DNA of 64,000 nt from Galeopsis tetrahit (lineage: Eukaryota > Streptophyta > Magnoliopsida > Lamiales > Lamiaceae): contig OY776121.1 of assembly GCA_963675135.1 (NCBI GenBank), forward strand, positions 61,029,265-61,093,264, given 5' to 3'. Position numbers and translations under genes: made by a program. Below, piece after piece: positions 43,754-55,419 of the stretch. Position 1 is the first letter of the stretch. Each line of letters opens with the position of its first letter. Below the pieces are notes generated by a model. It searched no databases and was not told the DNA's origin. It saw only the letters and a list, made by a program, of their open reading frames with translations.

Positions 43754-44320
43754 TTCTTAGAGGAGTTTACCTTTTTCCTTCACCTGGGTTTTGTCCCTAA
43801 GGAGGGTTTTCCCAGGTAAGGTTTTAACGGCACTCCGGCCTCTGGCTCGACTTGTGAGCTTATGGTTTTAGGTTTTTCTTTTTTCTTTTATATTCCATAC
43901 CTTTTTATTGGCCAAATATGCAACACATACCAAATCGAATGAATCGAAACAAATATCTAATCCTAATTCACATAAAACCCTAAACCCTAATATCAAATTT
44001 ACAACAAATTAAGAAAAGAAAAAAAATATTAAAACAAAAAAAAAAAAAAAAAAAATATAAAAAAATGGAAATAAATTACAGTAGCGTGCTCTGCTTTTTT
44101 GTCCCTAAAATCCCGATCTCATTTTCCTTGCAACAAAACTACCATCCCCGTACCCATGCATCTCTCAACACATAAATATAAATTAACACAATGCACTGAT
44201 GCACATACATATGTAATTCAATAAGAAACCCTTTCTCATAACAACACTACCACTATTATTACATTAATATTGCTTGAATTGCTTCAAAGTTGTAGAGTCA
44301 CGGTAATGCAAATGTGAGAG

Positions 44321-44575
44321 TGTAGAGATGTAAACACACACTCATCTTATAATTGTAAAGAAGGAAATACAAAACAAAAGGTATTTCATAGATTGAGTGT
44401 TACAATGCGTACAATGCTTAAAGAATACAAAAGACTCTAATCTATATTTATAGACTAAGTAACAATTAGCAGCAGTTACTAACTAACCAAAGAAAGTTAC
44501 AAAAAGAAACAATATATGTTTACAGTGTTTAGTATAAGCACACTACTTTATATTTATCCTTTATACCCCTTAAAA
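44321..44575 (-). repeat. 3' LTR of the deleted Copia-type element
   Basis: 255-bp LTR without insertions. It shares 'tagactaagtaacaattagc' and 'cacactactttatattta' with the broken right LTR. It is followed by 'ccccttaaaa', whose complement ttttaagggg is a short polypurine tract. Confidence 0.8.
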
Positions 44576-45415
44576 TGAGAGTGGATGGCAATCAATCTCA
44601 TTTTAGATGTGAGTGATGAAATCAGCATGAGAAGAAAAAGCCACATCATTAGCTGCAACAGGAACCATCTCATTGAGAATACTGCCTCTTCACAGTTGAG
44701 TAGCTTTTCCTCCAGAAATTCAAGTAATCTTGAGAGTTGAAACTAGCTAATGGACCAAGACGACATTAATCCAATCTACTCTCTGCTTGTTTCAATACTC
44801 TATTTTTTTATAAAGATGGGGTAGAGGGTAACCAAATGATGCAACTACGATCGGGCCTGCAATCACCAAAACAGAGCAACAATCAAGTCGCCTGAATTAA
44901 CGCACAATTCTGCGGCGGACAAACCTGAATCAAGACATCGCGAGCAGAAAATTGCAAAATGATGACCGAACAACAGCTGAATTGATAATTCTCAAAACCA
45001 AACAACACCAATAATCGAATTCATCCAATCCGTGGTGAGAATTCCACAAATATTCCAAAAAAAAAATTGTGTGATAGACACGAAGAGATAGAATCGTGAT
45101 AAACACGAAGATAATCGATTTCGAATCAACATGAAATCAAATATAAAACTCACGAGGATATAACTCGCAAAGAAATGAGTATCAAAACTCAAAGAAGAAT
45201 TCGAATCAAGATAAAATTGAATCCACAAATTCACGAGTATAAAATCCGTAAAGAATAATCTTGAAACGAGAAAAAAATAGAAATCTAAATCCATCAAAGA
45301 TTTGGCATAAATGAGTACAAAAACTCAAGAAATTCAGAAATCCATGCATACCGAATTGCGGAAACATATCTAGATCGACAAACTTGTTTAATCGATCATA
45401 AATTAATCAATACAT

Positions 45416-45428
45416 AACTCTGATACCA
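45416..45428 (-). other. Primer-binding site (tRNA-iMet)
   Basis: The minus strand reads TGGTATCAGAGTT immediately next to the LTR, the complement of the 3' end of initiator methionine tRNA. Confidence 0.88.
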
Positions 45429-45557
45429 TGTAGAGATGTAAACACACACTCATCTTATAATTGTAAAGAAGGAAATACAAAACAAAAGATATTTCATAGA
45501 TTGAGTGTTACAATGCTTAAAGAATACAAAAGACCATAATCTATATTTATAGACTAA

Positions 45558-46426
45558 GGGGGTGTATTCAATTGAGATTTTGTTGGATTTTTTTGGACTT
45601 TAAAAAGTCGGTGGATTTAGAAAATCCATAGACTCTTTTTTATTGATTTATATGGATTTTTATAGATTTGAAAGGATTCTGAAATACACATTTTTTTTTT
45701 ATTGATTTACATGGATTTTCATAAACTACATCTATAAAACCTAGTTAAAAAAAAAATTATTATTTATCATTATTATTCTCATCTTCATTTTCATCACAAT
45801 TATACCTCTTTATATTTCATCAGAGCGACCTTCTTTCCGAAGAAAATTATGTAATCCAGCGAATCTCAATTTAAAAATACCAAAAATTCGATTGAATAAT
45901 TGCATTTCTGGGATGACGAGTTTGACGACCTTGACCACCAAAATCTTTTAGATGATATCAAACACACGTAATTGGGGAATTGACGTCGATTAGATGTTAT
46001 TGCTAACCTAACGGTGTCCATATACTATAATTTTTAAAGAAAGAACATAATTTTAAAATACAGAGATGTAATTTTTTTCACTATAATAATGATGGTGAAA
46101 AATCAGTGATGCTTATCGAAGAACATAGTTAACAAAGTTTTTTTTTTCTCTTTCAAGAGTCTTCTAAGAGAATCCGTTGAAATCTCTACTTTTTAGAAGA
46201 GATTTTGAATAGTGAAATTTATTTATATTTTTGAAAGAGAATCCAACAAAATCCACAGAGTATTAAAATCATAGATTGTTGAATACCTAAAGATTTGTAA
46301 AGACTTTTTAAAATCCGTATTGAATACCTCAAAATTTTGAAAGACTTTTAAAAATCCGGATTGAATACCCTGGATTTTAAAAGTCCAAAAAAATCCAACA
46401 GAATCTCAATTGAATACACCCCCCTA
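45558..46426. mobile_element. PIF/Harbinger-like MITE, 869 bp
   Basis: TAA at 45555-45557 and 46427-46429. Terminal inverted repeat of about 40 bases: gggggtgtattcaattgaga at the left, complemented at the right by tctcaattgaatacacccc. The 3-bp TAA duplication fits PIF/Harbinger. Subterminal lines 'aaaaatccatag' and 'gattgaata' recur on both sides. No transposase. The element at 22095-23212 is a related older copy. Confidence 0.82.
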
Positions 46427-46430
46427 AGTA

Positions 46431-47028
46431 GAGATGTCTATCGGGCTAGCCTTAGCCCTATAGGGCTACGGGCTAAACGGGTTAGGGCCTTAACCGGTTC
46501 ATATTTAACGGGTCTACAATTGTTGGGACCTAACCCTAACCCTAGCGGGCTACGGGCTAAACGGGCCACTAACGGGCTACAATATTTTTTTTTTTTTTAA
46601 ATTAAAGGTCTCAATTCTCACGTCCAACAAACAAATAAAATAGAAAAATACATAATTAAATGAGAAAAAAAATATAATTTAAACACAATTCTAGAACTTA
46701 TTGGTCCAACCAAATAAAGCTAAACAAATATCATAATCTAATAAAAAATAGTAATAATGACTAATGGATGGTAATGGACTTCTTAATACTTATAGTTATG
46801 GTTATTGGTCAAATGACCCAAAATTTGTTATTAGGTTATTTATTAAAAAAAAAAGAAAAAAAGGTAATAACTCGGGCTAGCGGGCTGGCCCAGTTTAGCC
46901 CACGGGCTAACCGGTCCGGGTAAAAAAAGCCCGGTTTTAAACGGGCCTATAATTCATGAACCCTAACCCTGTATTTTTCAGGGTTAAACGGGCCAGCCCA
47001 GTTAGCTCGGCCCGGATAAACATCTCTA
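46431..47028. mobile_element. hAT MITE, 598 bp
   Basis: Perfect 8-bp duplication cccctaag (46423-46430 and 47029-47036). Ends tagagatgtctatcggg and the complement tagagatgtttatccggg. The TAGRGATG start and the 8-bp duplication identify hAT. Its interior repeats 'gggctacgggctaaacggg' phrases. The left duplication includes the last bases of the Harbinger-like element, so it arrived afterwards. Confidence 0.88.
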
Positions 47029-47253
47029 CCCCTAAGTAACAATTAGCAGCAGTTACTAACTAACCAAAGGAAGTTACAAAAGCTATTACAAAAAGAAACA
47101 AGGGGATTTCACATAAAAGGTCATTTCACCTGGTGTTTTTTTAAATAAAGACATGATTCAAAATAGTTTCAGAATAAGGACAAAATGGCACATAAATGTA
47201 CCATCATGCCCTTAATACATAAAATTCGAAATTAATATGGAGAAATTCTTTAA

Positions 47254-47460
47254 ATGTTTGAAATTTAAAGCTGACTCTATCAGCTCATTAATTCAAAGAA
47301 TTACGCAATTAATTAAAACCAAATGTTTGAAATTTAAAGCTGACTCTATCAGCTCATTAATTCCAAGAATTACGCAATTAATTAAAACCAAATGTTTGAA
47401 ATTAAAAGCTGACTCTATCAGCTCATTAATTCCAAGAATTACGCAATTAATTAAAATCTT
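47254..47460. repeat. Tandem repeat, 69-bp unit x 3
   Basis: Starts at about 47255, 47324 and 47393. Unit core 'aaagctgactctatcagctc'. As 69 is a multiple of three, an open frame of repeated 23-residue units appears on both strands; this is a by-product, not a gene. Confidence 0.9.
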
Positions 47461-47631
47461 CCTAAAATTAATTAACACCGGTCAGAAGAGCTTAATTTTG
47501 TGCAGAATTTTGGGGTTTTCCAATTTGTGAAGAAAGGAAACCGTGAAGTACGGAAGAAGACGGAGTGAGAAGTGAGAAGAACATTTTGCTCCCTAGACCA
47601 TGGTTGGAAAAGTAATATAAAAGCTAAATCT

Positions 47632-47743
47632 GCATAATAAAATGAGTAATGCAGAACAATGAAATCTAAAACTGCATAATAAAATGAATAATGCAGAACA
47701 ATGAAATCTAAAACTGCATAATAAAATGAATAATGCAGAAAAA
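47632..47743. repeat. Tandem repeat, 44-bp unit x 2.5
   Basis: The phrases 'ctgcataataaaatga' and 'taatgcagaacaatgaaatc' alternate at a period of 44 bases. AT-rich, non-coding. Confidence 0.8.
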
Positions 47744-48169
47744 ATAGTACGGTGTCTTCATATTAGAATGTGATTATGCAAAAATATGTATACATATGCA
47801 AAATAAGATCTTCATTATCCCTTGACCAAACCAATAACAAATAATCATGAACTACATTTCAGCAACGCGCACGTAAATCATCACAATTATATGAAAACGG
47901 AGCAAATTGAACCTAAATTAAAATCATCTCAAAAAATCCTAAATTCTTTGCAAATTATGTGTGTACGTGTGGAATTAAAAATCATACCCTTGGCAAAACT
48001 CTTCATCTGACCCTTGGAATTAAAAGTTTCTACTATATCTCCGGCGGCTTCGCGTCCGTCATCCATAATGAAGAAATTGGTGAAGTTTGAATCCCCTAGG
48101 AATATAAAGAAACGATCGCGTGGAAAGTCTCTTGATCATGTGCAGTCGGTGAACTTCGGGCCAGGAAGT

Positions 48170-48229
48170 GGGCCATGAATGCCACGACCAACGCAAACCC
48201 TCGATTGCTTCCAATTCGGTGAAATCCAT
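48170..48229 (-). pseudogene. SEC23-like N-terminal fragment inside the Mutator-type element
   Basis: On the minus strand an ATG at 48229 opens MDFTELEAIEGLRWSWHSWP. The line ELEAIEGLRWSW.SWP is the usual N-terminus of one group of plant SEC23 proteins, the COPII coat subunit that activates SAR1. After 20 residues the similarity ends; the frame goes on with unrelated text to a stop near 48063. A second open piece just downstream (FIFLGDSNFTNFFIMDDG, then GDIVETFNSKGQMKSFAKG) is in another frame and I cannot name it. The pieces look like host exons picked up by the transposon. Confidence 0.6.
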
Positions 48230-48987
48230 CGGCGAGTTAGGAGACGAACGAGATGCGTTTCATCAATTGATGAAACCTAATCGAGATTTGCGATCATGGG
48301 GATTTATGATATTTCAAAGTTAGGGGTTTAATTTATGATATTTTCTGATAATGGCCGGCCCGGCACCATGAAAAAAACCGGGAGTGGAAATAAGAGAAAA
48401 AGTTCAGTGTCTTTATCGCGTGATTAAAGGCTATATTTTTTCTAAATTAGATTCGGGCTTTCGACAGTTTGAAATTTGATTTTTAAAATTTTGAGTTTTG
48501 AAATCCTGATAAAAATGTGTATGATTTAAACAGATTCTGAGGGACGATAAACTAGAAAAGAAGGCGATGCAATAAATTAGAAAAAATGCAGAACACGATA
48601 AACAGATTTTGAGGGACGAGGAATTCTGAATTAAGGCGGTTTTTGGGAAATTAGGATTGCTTTAATTGAAAATTCGTATGAATCGTGCAGATTGCAAACG
48701 AAATAAGGAAGGTGAGATTCTTATTTCCATATGCGTGATATTAAACAGAATGCTGGCGAAATATATGGAATGTATGACTTGTTCCATTATTATATAAATT
48801 AAATAGTTATTCTTCAAATTTAAATGTAAGGGCATAAATGGTTATTTACACATGTTTTTGTCCTTTTTTAAAAAGATTATAAAAGTTGTCTTTATTTAAG
48901 AAGCTAGGTGCCTAAATGGCCTTTTTTATAAATTTTCTCAAGAAACAATATATGTTTACGCACACTACTTTATATTTACCCTTTATA

Positions 48988-50450
48988 TAGAGTGATATAT
49001 ATTGAAAGAATAACATGTGTTCGTGTGATTAATATAATAATTAAAAGTGAAACGGTTGCGATCAATACAATTAAGAATTATATGAACTCTTCGTTGTCCA
49101 CAGTAAAAAAAATGACACGTGTTAAAATGGTATTTGTCTCCAATGACACATGTCGAATGGCTGGAGAGACTTTCCTCCTTTTATTATATAAGATAAGATA
49201 CCTTTACTATCCACGCTCCTCCCAAAATCTTAATTTATAACCCTACATTTCAATATTTCATAATACTCATTTCCCACTCCCACCTCCACCCCCCACCCCT
49301 GCTCCCCTTCCTTTCTCTTTCCCTTTTTCTTCTCTCTTCCTTCCCCCATTTTTCGTCGCCCTCACCCTGATTCAAGACGTTGGTCGCTGCCCCTCTCCCC
49401 CTTCCCCCGTTTGTCCCCCTCCCTGATCCAAGACGCCGTCGCTCCTTTTCGCCGCCCAATGTAATAATTGCTGACTTTTAAAGGAGTATTGAATTTATTT
49501 AGTGGCAAAATCGTGGTTGGAGGACTTGGAGGCACCAGTCTAGTACTTACTACAGGAATACAATAAATGTATTTATTTCTAGAAAATATCTGAACTTTCT
49601 AGGTAGGGCAATTTAGGTACCAAATCGTTTTAAATATTTAGTCATGAAGCTGTTATTTATTTTTATAAAATTGCAGAATTAAGTTTGATAAGGACATCAA
49701 GTTCTCCTTACAATATTATTGGCTTCTTTGAAAAAGATATTTGAAATAAATACCTTTTTCTTTTAGGTGGAATTAAGTATTGGTGATGATTAGACAAATG
49801 AATAATGCACTACCTATGTATATATGTGCTCCACTATTAGATAAAGACAAGACAAATTATTGGTGGAATTTGTCGATAAAAATTAGTTTAGGGTTTGATT
49901 ATTACACTCATGTAAAATATATGTACACTTTTAAGAAAAAAGTAGTAATTTTATTGATCGACATCATACAACTTAACTCTTTTAAACAAAGAAAAACACA
50001 ATTCAAACAGATTACTAAAAGAGGTAAAAGAAAAAACTAAAATTATGTTATTCACTTCACTCTGTACAATTATAAGTTCAAATTTCATGGAACTCACTCA
50101 AATAAATTAAGTTGTCTTGCGACTTCTTTTTCATGACTAACATCGAGTCTAAATTGACTTTAAATCGATTAAATCAATTTTAAAAAAAAACGTCATTTTA
50201 TTCCATATAAACACAAATACAAGTGTGAAAGGAGAGTGATCAGACAAAAAAAATATTTTAAATTTTTTTTTAAAAAAAACAATATTTCTCCAATATTAAG
50301 TATAGAAAGTAAAATTTACATCTTCCAAAGTATAAGTAACAATGTACTAATAGAGCTAATATTAAAAATATGTGGGCGTGGTTAGGAGGGGAAACTTATA
50401 TCTTACACGCATCTATCTCAACTTGGTGTTGTAACTCATTTATATGCTTA
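48988..50450. other. AT-rich intergenic DNA with a pyrimidine-rich patch
   Basis: 49262-49400 is C/T-rich on the plus strand (ccactcccacctccacccc; tctcttccttcccccat) and the minus frame there encodes only Gly/Arg/Glu runs. It may be an old promoter or UTR. The rest shows no genes. Confidence 0.4.
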
Positions 50451-50569
50451 GGGGGTGTTTTGAAACTCTACAAAGTGCTTCTAGAATCACTTTTTTTTCA
50501 AAAGCTGTGAGGGACAGCTTTGAAAATAAGTGATTTTAAAAGCAGTTAATTGTGTTTCAAAACACACCC
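50451..50569. mobile_element. Small Harbinger-like MITE, 119 bp
   Basis: TTA at 50448-50450 and 50570-50572 flank ends gggggtgttttgaaac and gtttcaaaacacaccc, which are complementary. The two halves pair through 'gtgcttctagaatcact' and 'agtgattttaaaagca'. Confidence 0.8.
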
Positions 50570-50624
50570 TTAATTGAAGAGAGATCTTAGAACAGGAGAG
50601 TGAGATGTTAAAAAGAGTAGTATG

Positions 50625-50734
50625 GAGGTAGCCTTTTGTAATATAAATTATACGTGTACATGTAACGGGTTGAGTACCCCGAGTACTTAAGGCTATACAA
50701 TTTCTTTTGACAGTTCAAAAAAAAAAAAAAAAAA
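50625..50734 (+). mobile_element. Possible LINE 3' tail
   Basis: 'gggttgagtaccccgagtac' followed by 'caatttcttttgacagttc' and a run of 18 A. A short conserved hairpin before a poly-A is how truncated plant LINE copies end. The rest of the element is absent. Confidence 0.4.
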
Positions 50735-51571
50735 GCTAATATTAAAAAAACAAAATAATACCCCTCTTCTATTTTTTATTTTCTTTTTTTAAAACATTTC
50801 ACAATAACTTCTACATTTTTTAAATAATTTTTTTTATATATAAAATTAACCTTGATAATATTCATAATTTTACACAAAAATGCTACTTCCTCATAATTTT
50901 ACACAAAAATGCTACTTCCTTCATCTAAATTCATTAGGCAAATTTATCCATATCAAAAGTCTCGTTCCTTCGTCCCTTGAAAATAATGCTCAACTCATTG
51001 TTTCATAGCGTGGTGTTTCTTTTTTTTTTACTTGAATTTTGAGCAAAGTTTCCGGACCTTTATTTGGGCATGTAAACTTTTGGGTTTATCAATTCATTTT
51101 CTACAAAACAAAATTTCTTATTTCGTCGGTCTCCCTTTTAGTCCTCGGGAAATCAAGTGAATTATATCGACAAAAACCAAAGGTGGTGTGTCTTTACATG
51201 TATGAATCCAAAATTTACAGGTAAAAACAGAACAAATCCATGGAATCTATGATTTGATTCGTTGAAAAGGTTTTACTACTATTCATGAAAGTGAGTGGTT
51301 GGGTGGCTACCTTTCGGTTCTACCTTGTCAAAGTAGCCGCCTCTCTAGTCATACGTTTCTTTTTCATTAGTATTATTTTCCATAATTATTTTAAATCCTA
51401 ACTCTCAAAACTACGTGCACTTCTCTCTGTGACATTTAATCAAACACCTTACTGTTACATCACCAGTCAGTTACATGTATGTGTAGATTGGAGAAACTGA
51501 AATTCTTTTCTATTGTTTGAATCACTCCGTTCAATTGTTGTTCAAAAGGGCTTCCGCTTCTTCCAAATCAG

Positions 51572-51821
51572 GTTTGATTTTGGGATTTAGGACTCTTAAA
51601 TTCTCTGTTTAATTCGTATGTTCGTGTGTTTATATGCAGCGATTGTGATAATTTGAATGGCCGATTGCGTAATGCCTTGATTTTATTTGTAGAGTTGACT
51701 TCGCGCGACTTGAATCGTCTTGCAATATTGTTAATATACGCTTGGAAATTTGATTTATTTCATAGCTGTTGAATAAGTAATGTAATCTGAATTCTTGGGA
51801 TTTTTCTGTTTGTTGTTACAG
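51572..51821 (+). other. Likely 5' UTR intron of the myosin-binding gene
   Basis: Donor AATCAG|GTTTGA and acceptor TTGTTACAG|ACC frame 250 AT-rich bases just before the start codon. Leader introns of this size are common in plant genes of housekeeping type. Not proven without transcripts. Confidence 0.55.
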
Positions 51822-51855
51822 ACCTTGAATCTCTGTTTAATTGAAGAATTGCCAA

Positions 51856-54705
51856 ATGGAATCTGGGAATAAAGTTTCATTCAGCATCCTCTCAACTTTA
51901 GTTTCAGCAATTCTTGAGTGGATTCTGATGTTTATGATTTTCGTAGATGCTAGTTTCGCCTACTTAGTTACAAGATTCGCCCATTGTTCCAAATTGCAAA
52001 TTCCGTGCTTGTTATGCTCTAGATTGGATCATATCCTGGGAAATGAGAAAGAGGGATTTTATTGGAATTTAATTTGCCATAACCACAAGTCGAAGATATC
52101 TTCGTTAGTTCTTTGTCAACTTCACAATAATCTCGTTGATGTTCATCAAACTTGTGAAAGCTGCATTTCCTCTATAAACAAGTGTGATGAAGAGAAGCCA
52201 GATGAAAGCACTGGTTCAAGAAAATGTTTGTGTTGCAACGAGCAATGGATTTCTACAAATAGTATCCAAAATCTGCCTCAATTAGGCCAATTTCAGGTTA
52301 AGGATGCTGATTCGTTGCCACATGTTGAATATTCAAAAATAAAGGTTACGTCTGATACTGAGTCAGACAGCCCGTTTTCAGATAATGCAAGTGGTATTCA
52401 TGAAATGGAGACCTCAGGCCAAGATTCAGCAGCTAAGTATGATTTCACAGAACCTCAAATTACTACAGAGAAGTTGATACATCTAGCTTCTCCAATCAAA
52501 ATTTCACTTTCTGAGTCGGAGGATCATACATACTCGCATCATAATGTAGAATCTGAGGCACCCGTTGGGCACGGGCTGCAAGAACTTCAATGGCAGCAAG
52601 CTGACCATAACGATGATGTCAGCAAACCATCCGAGTTCGCATCTTCTCACGGTGTTCATCCTTCTCCAAATGTCAACGATGCTCATTATGTTGAATCAAA
52701 CAAGAGTAGTAAGTTAAAAGTGTATTGCATCTCTCACTGTGTGTATTACCATAAATTCAGTTTGTTCTACATTCAATCACAGGTGAATAATTTTTTTAGG
52801 ACCGTAACAGGTAGCAATGGTAGAACGATATGTTTACAGACTGACAAATTTAGGCCATTAAATTTTAATTTGGCACATTTAGGTCCGTAAATTTTAAATT
52901 TCGCACATTTAGGTCAAATTAACCCGAAACACATGACAAACTAGCCCGAATTGGAGTGTTTCGGGCCAATATGGCCTATATGTGTGAAAATAAATTAAAT
53001 AGCCTAAATGTGTCAGCCCAAAAACATAATATCCTACAATTGCTACCCCCTCTAAGTTACGGGTCTAAAAAAATATTCCCACTTCAGTTACAAGTTATTG
53101 CTAGTTGTCCCTAAATACCTACTACCTAGTACTTGTTTTTCTGCATGCATTATTTTTGCCTCAGAATATGTCAAATAAACATGTAAAAAAAAATACAGAA
53201 TTATAGGCACCATTGATGCTATTTGATATTCAGTGTCTTGTTCCTGTAATTAATATTCGACATTTTGAACTATATAATATCTGTTTGAATGTAGAATGAA
53301 TAAAGTCAACCATATCATTTTTTTCCTAATTGTCAAGTCAATTTTTTATTTTTAATTATATGGAGTAATTTTTTTAAATGTAGATGATACAAGCACCACC
53401 CCTGAGTTGGAGAAAGAAGTTCCTGTTGAATGTGAAGCAGCTTCTAATCTGGGACCTGACTCATCTGAATTCTGGAAAGAAGTTAATATGGAGTCTCGAG
53501 AAACTTCTGGAATCGAAAGTGACTCGATTCCAGCAAACGAAATTTATATGGATCCAAAACCTCACAAAACTGATACAAGTTCTTTGGATCTTGGAGATGC
53601 TTATAAATTAGCTCTTGGCACTAGAAGACAATTGTCTGGAAGACTCTTAGAGCAACAACGGTCTATGACGGAGTCTACGAGAGCTAGTCAAGATTTGAAG
53701 CTTCTACTATCACAAATGTCTTTTGCTCGAGGAGGCATTGATCCATCGAACGATATAAGCCCTAAAGTATCTGCAAATACCGAAGATGGTGCCATAGGAA
53801 TGCAAATATTTCAAAGAAGGATCTCTCTTGAAAGAAACACATCCAATTTATCCCTTGATGGGAGTTCGGTCAGTGAAATCGAAGGTGAAAGTGAGATAGA
53901 TCGATTAAAACGACAGGTTGAGCTCGATAAGAAAATATTGGTCAGTTTGTATAAAGAATTGGAGGAAGAAAGAAATGCTTCTGCAATTGCAACTAACCAG
54001 GCAATGGCCATGATCACTCGATTGCAAGAAGAGAAAGCAGCCTTCAATATGGAGGCATTACAGTGTGTTAGAATGATGGAAGAACAAGCCGAGTATGATA
54101 GTGAAGCACTGCAGAAAGCGAACGAGATGATTATGGAGAAAGAGAAGCAGATTCAAGATTTTGAGTTCGAGCTTGAATTGTGCAGAAATCAATGCGGGCC
54201 AAGGCCCGAATCTGAATCAGATGAGTTGAAGGATATTGTCAAGAGAATTGATGTGGAGACCAAGATGGATAGGGATGATAGTGTAAGAATCTCGTTGCAG
54301 CAATTTGAAGATGAAAAACAATATGTTTTAGAGTGTTTGAAAAAATTGGAGGAGAAACTATATGTATTCAATAAACATGACATGATTGATGGGCCTAATT
54401 CAACGAATGAAGTATTCGAGGCAAGTTCTTCTGATCAAGAGAACGGTAGAACAGAAAAGAGTCGTCTACGAAGAGATGAGAACTCAGATATCAGTAAAGA
54501 TGTCGATTTAGCTGCACTTAGACGTGAGTTTTCTGCTATGAGCAACAGAATGGGAGCACTTGAGGCGGAACAAGATGTTATCGAGTGTTCGATTAATGCT
54601 CTCAAAAAGGGAAGTGATGGATTTGAGTTTATACGAGAAATAGCTTTTCGCCTGCAAGAGTTGCATTCAGCTCACATTGTGAAAGGAAATGAAGAGTTAA
54701 CTTGA
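51856..54705 (+). CDS. MyoB-type myosin-binding protein with GTD-binding (DUF593) domain
   Basis: Two coding exons, 51856-52708 and 53384-54705, joined across a 675-bp intron (AGTA|GTAAGT to TGTAG|ATG) in phase 1, give 724 residues. The start is the ATG in CAAATGG at 51856. Residues about 10-45 form a membrane anchor (SILSTLVSAILEWILMFMIF), followed by a Cys-rich segment (IPCLLCSRLDHILG, CQLHNNLVDVHQTCESC) typical of MyoB proteins. A long acidic, low-complexity stretch comes next. Exon 2 encodes the GTD-binding coiled coil (EIDRLKRQVELDKKILVSLY, KELEEERNASAIATNQAMAM, LQEEKAAFNMEALQ) that binds the tail of class XI myosins, then further coiled coil. The family puts myosin XI on endomembrane vesicles for organelle movement. 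The frame is intact and closes exactly at the splice site. Confidence 0.92.
52795..53070. mobile_element. Probable MITE in the myosin-binding gene intron
   Basis: Ends 'ttttaggaccgtaacagg' and 'gttacgggtctaaaa' are roughly complementary, and both sides hold ggtagcaat/attgctacc lines and 'cacatttagg'/'cctaaatgtg'. No clean target duplication, so the class is open. It fills about 40% of the intron. Confidence 0.5.
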
Positions 54706-54731
54706 AGATCCATGTCTCAGTACCTTTTAAG

Positions 54732-55419
54732 GTATCCTCTAGTCTTATATAAACAATATTTACCGTACAACTAGTTTGAATTTTGTGTGTAAAATGCATT
54801 AGTTGTTTCATAAGAAAGTACTAATGATTTCACTATAAAGTAATAGTTGCATGGTAAAACTGTTTTACGTGACACCAACTCAACTTTAATATATATATAA
54901 CAAGAAGATAATGCTACATGGTACTAATTATGTCCATGCAATATTGGTGGATGAGGGTTGCAAATTTTAGTAGTAATAGTTTTGAGAAGGAATATTCGTG
55001 TGGCCTTTGTTTTATGCCTTAGAATTGATCTTTTGAGCGTCAACTATCAATTTTAATAAAACAATACTACTTTTTAGTGAAACAATTAATACCAGATGCA
55101 CCGTGCAGGTGGTGTATGCTAGTTCTTGCCTATGCCGAGTTAGTCTTTATACTCTGTATGAAACTGTTTTCTTGTATAACTTATACACGAGTATCACTTT
55201 ATAGATAGTAGTAACTAACATTGTTTAAAAATATAAATGCAAATCAGTTGTTCGGTAGAACTGGTTTATCAATCATGTTTCTTGCTACAAAGTATCCCTG
55301 ATGTTCAGAGTTCCAATTATCTTGTGTGTTTTATTCTTACAAAGGATTGCACAGAGTCTGGAGACCATTATGAATACAGCATTCTGTTGTCTAAGCTCTC
55401 GTGTTGATATGTTTTGCAG
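54732..55419 (+). other. Likely 3' UTR intron of the myosin-binding gene
   Basis: Donor TTTTAAG|GTATCC 27 bases after the stop codon and acceptor TGTTTTGCAG|ATGACTAATG at 55419. If spliced, the last exon would run to about 55750 (ending near 'taagtaataataact'). The donor lies within the 50-base limit that normally avoids nonsense-mediated decay. Inference from splice signals only. Confidence 0.5.

Larger units (their letters stand above)
36810..44067 (+). mobile_element. Nearly intact L1-type LINE (non-LTR retrotransposon)
   Basis: A 7.26 kb element with a GC-rich 5' region, ORF1, ORF2 and an A-rich tail (44036-44055). Flanks aattgaaataaat (36797-36809) and aatggaaataaat (44064-44076) match at 12 of 13 positions and are the likely target duplication, so the 5' end would be complete. 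ORF2 is open over its full length, and ORF1 has a single stop. The GC content is clearly higher than the surrounding DNA. The 3' UTR holds the 'ttttgtccctaagga' and 'gttttcccaggtaaggtttt' phrases usual in plant LINEs of this kind. Confidence 0.85.
47101..48938. mobile_element. Mutator-type element with captured gene pieces (Pack-MULE-like)
   Basis: Ends 'aggggatttcacataaaagg' and the complement 'gagaaaatttataaaaaagg' are related over about 50 bases (both reach 'aaataaagaca'). Flanks aaagaaaca (47092-47100) and caagaaaca (48939-48947) match at eight of nine positions. It holds a 3 x 69-bp array (47254-47460), a 44-bp array (47632-47743) and a patch of GC-richer, coding-like DNA (48000-48300) with a SEC23-like start. 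No transposase. Confidence 0.75.
44321..48987 (-). mobile_element. Deleted Copia-type LTR element with nested insertions
   Basis: Left LTR 44321-44575 (255 bp) starts 'tgtagagatgtaaacacaca'. The same text starts again at 45429 and, with three inserted transposons removed, runs to 48987 (ending 'ctttata'). Next to the right copy lies a primer site, so the element is on the minus strand. The internal region (44576-45428) is only 0.85 kb with no protein-coding domains I can recognise, so gag and pol have been lost. Flanks gagag and tagag agree at four of five positions. Confidence 0.8.
45429..48987 (-). repeat. 5' LTR, split by three DNA transposons
   Basis: LTR pieces: 45429-45557, then 47037-47100, then 48948-48987. 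Between them lie a Harbinger-like MITE, a hAT MITE and a Mutator-type element, each with its own target duplication. The LTR was therefore a landing zone for at least three later insertions. Confidence 0.8.

Noticed and set aside
43976..43992. Telomere-like aaccctaaaccctaa
   Set aside because: Only two units within the LINE 3' region; not an array.
47237..47530. 97-codon open frame with repeated 23-residue units
   Set aside because: It is the product of the 69-bp tandem repeat; a similar frame is open on the other strand.
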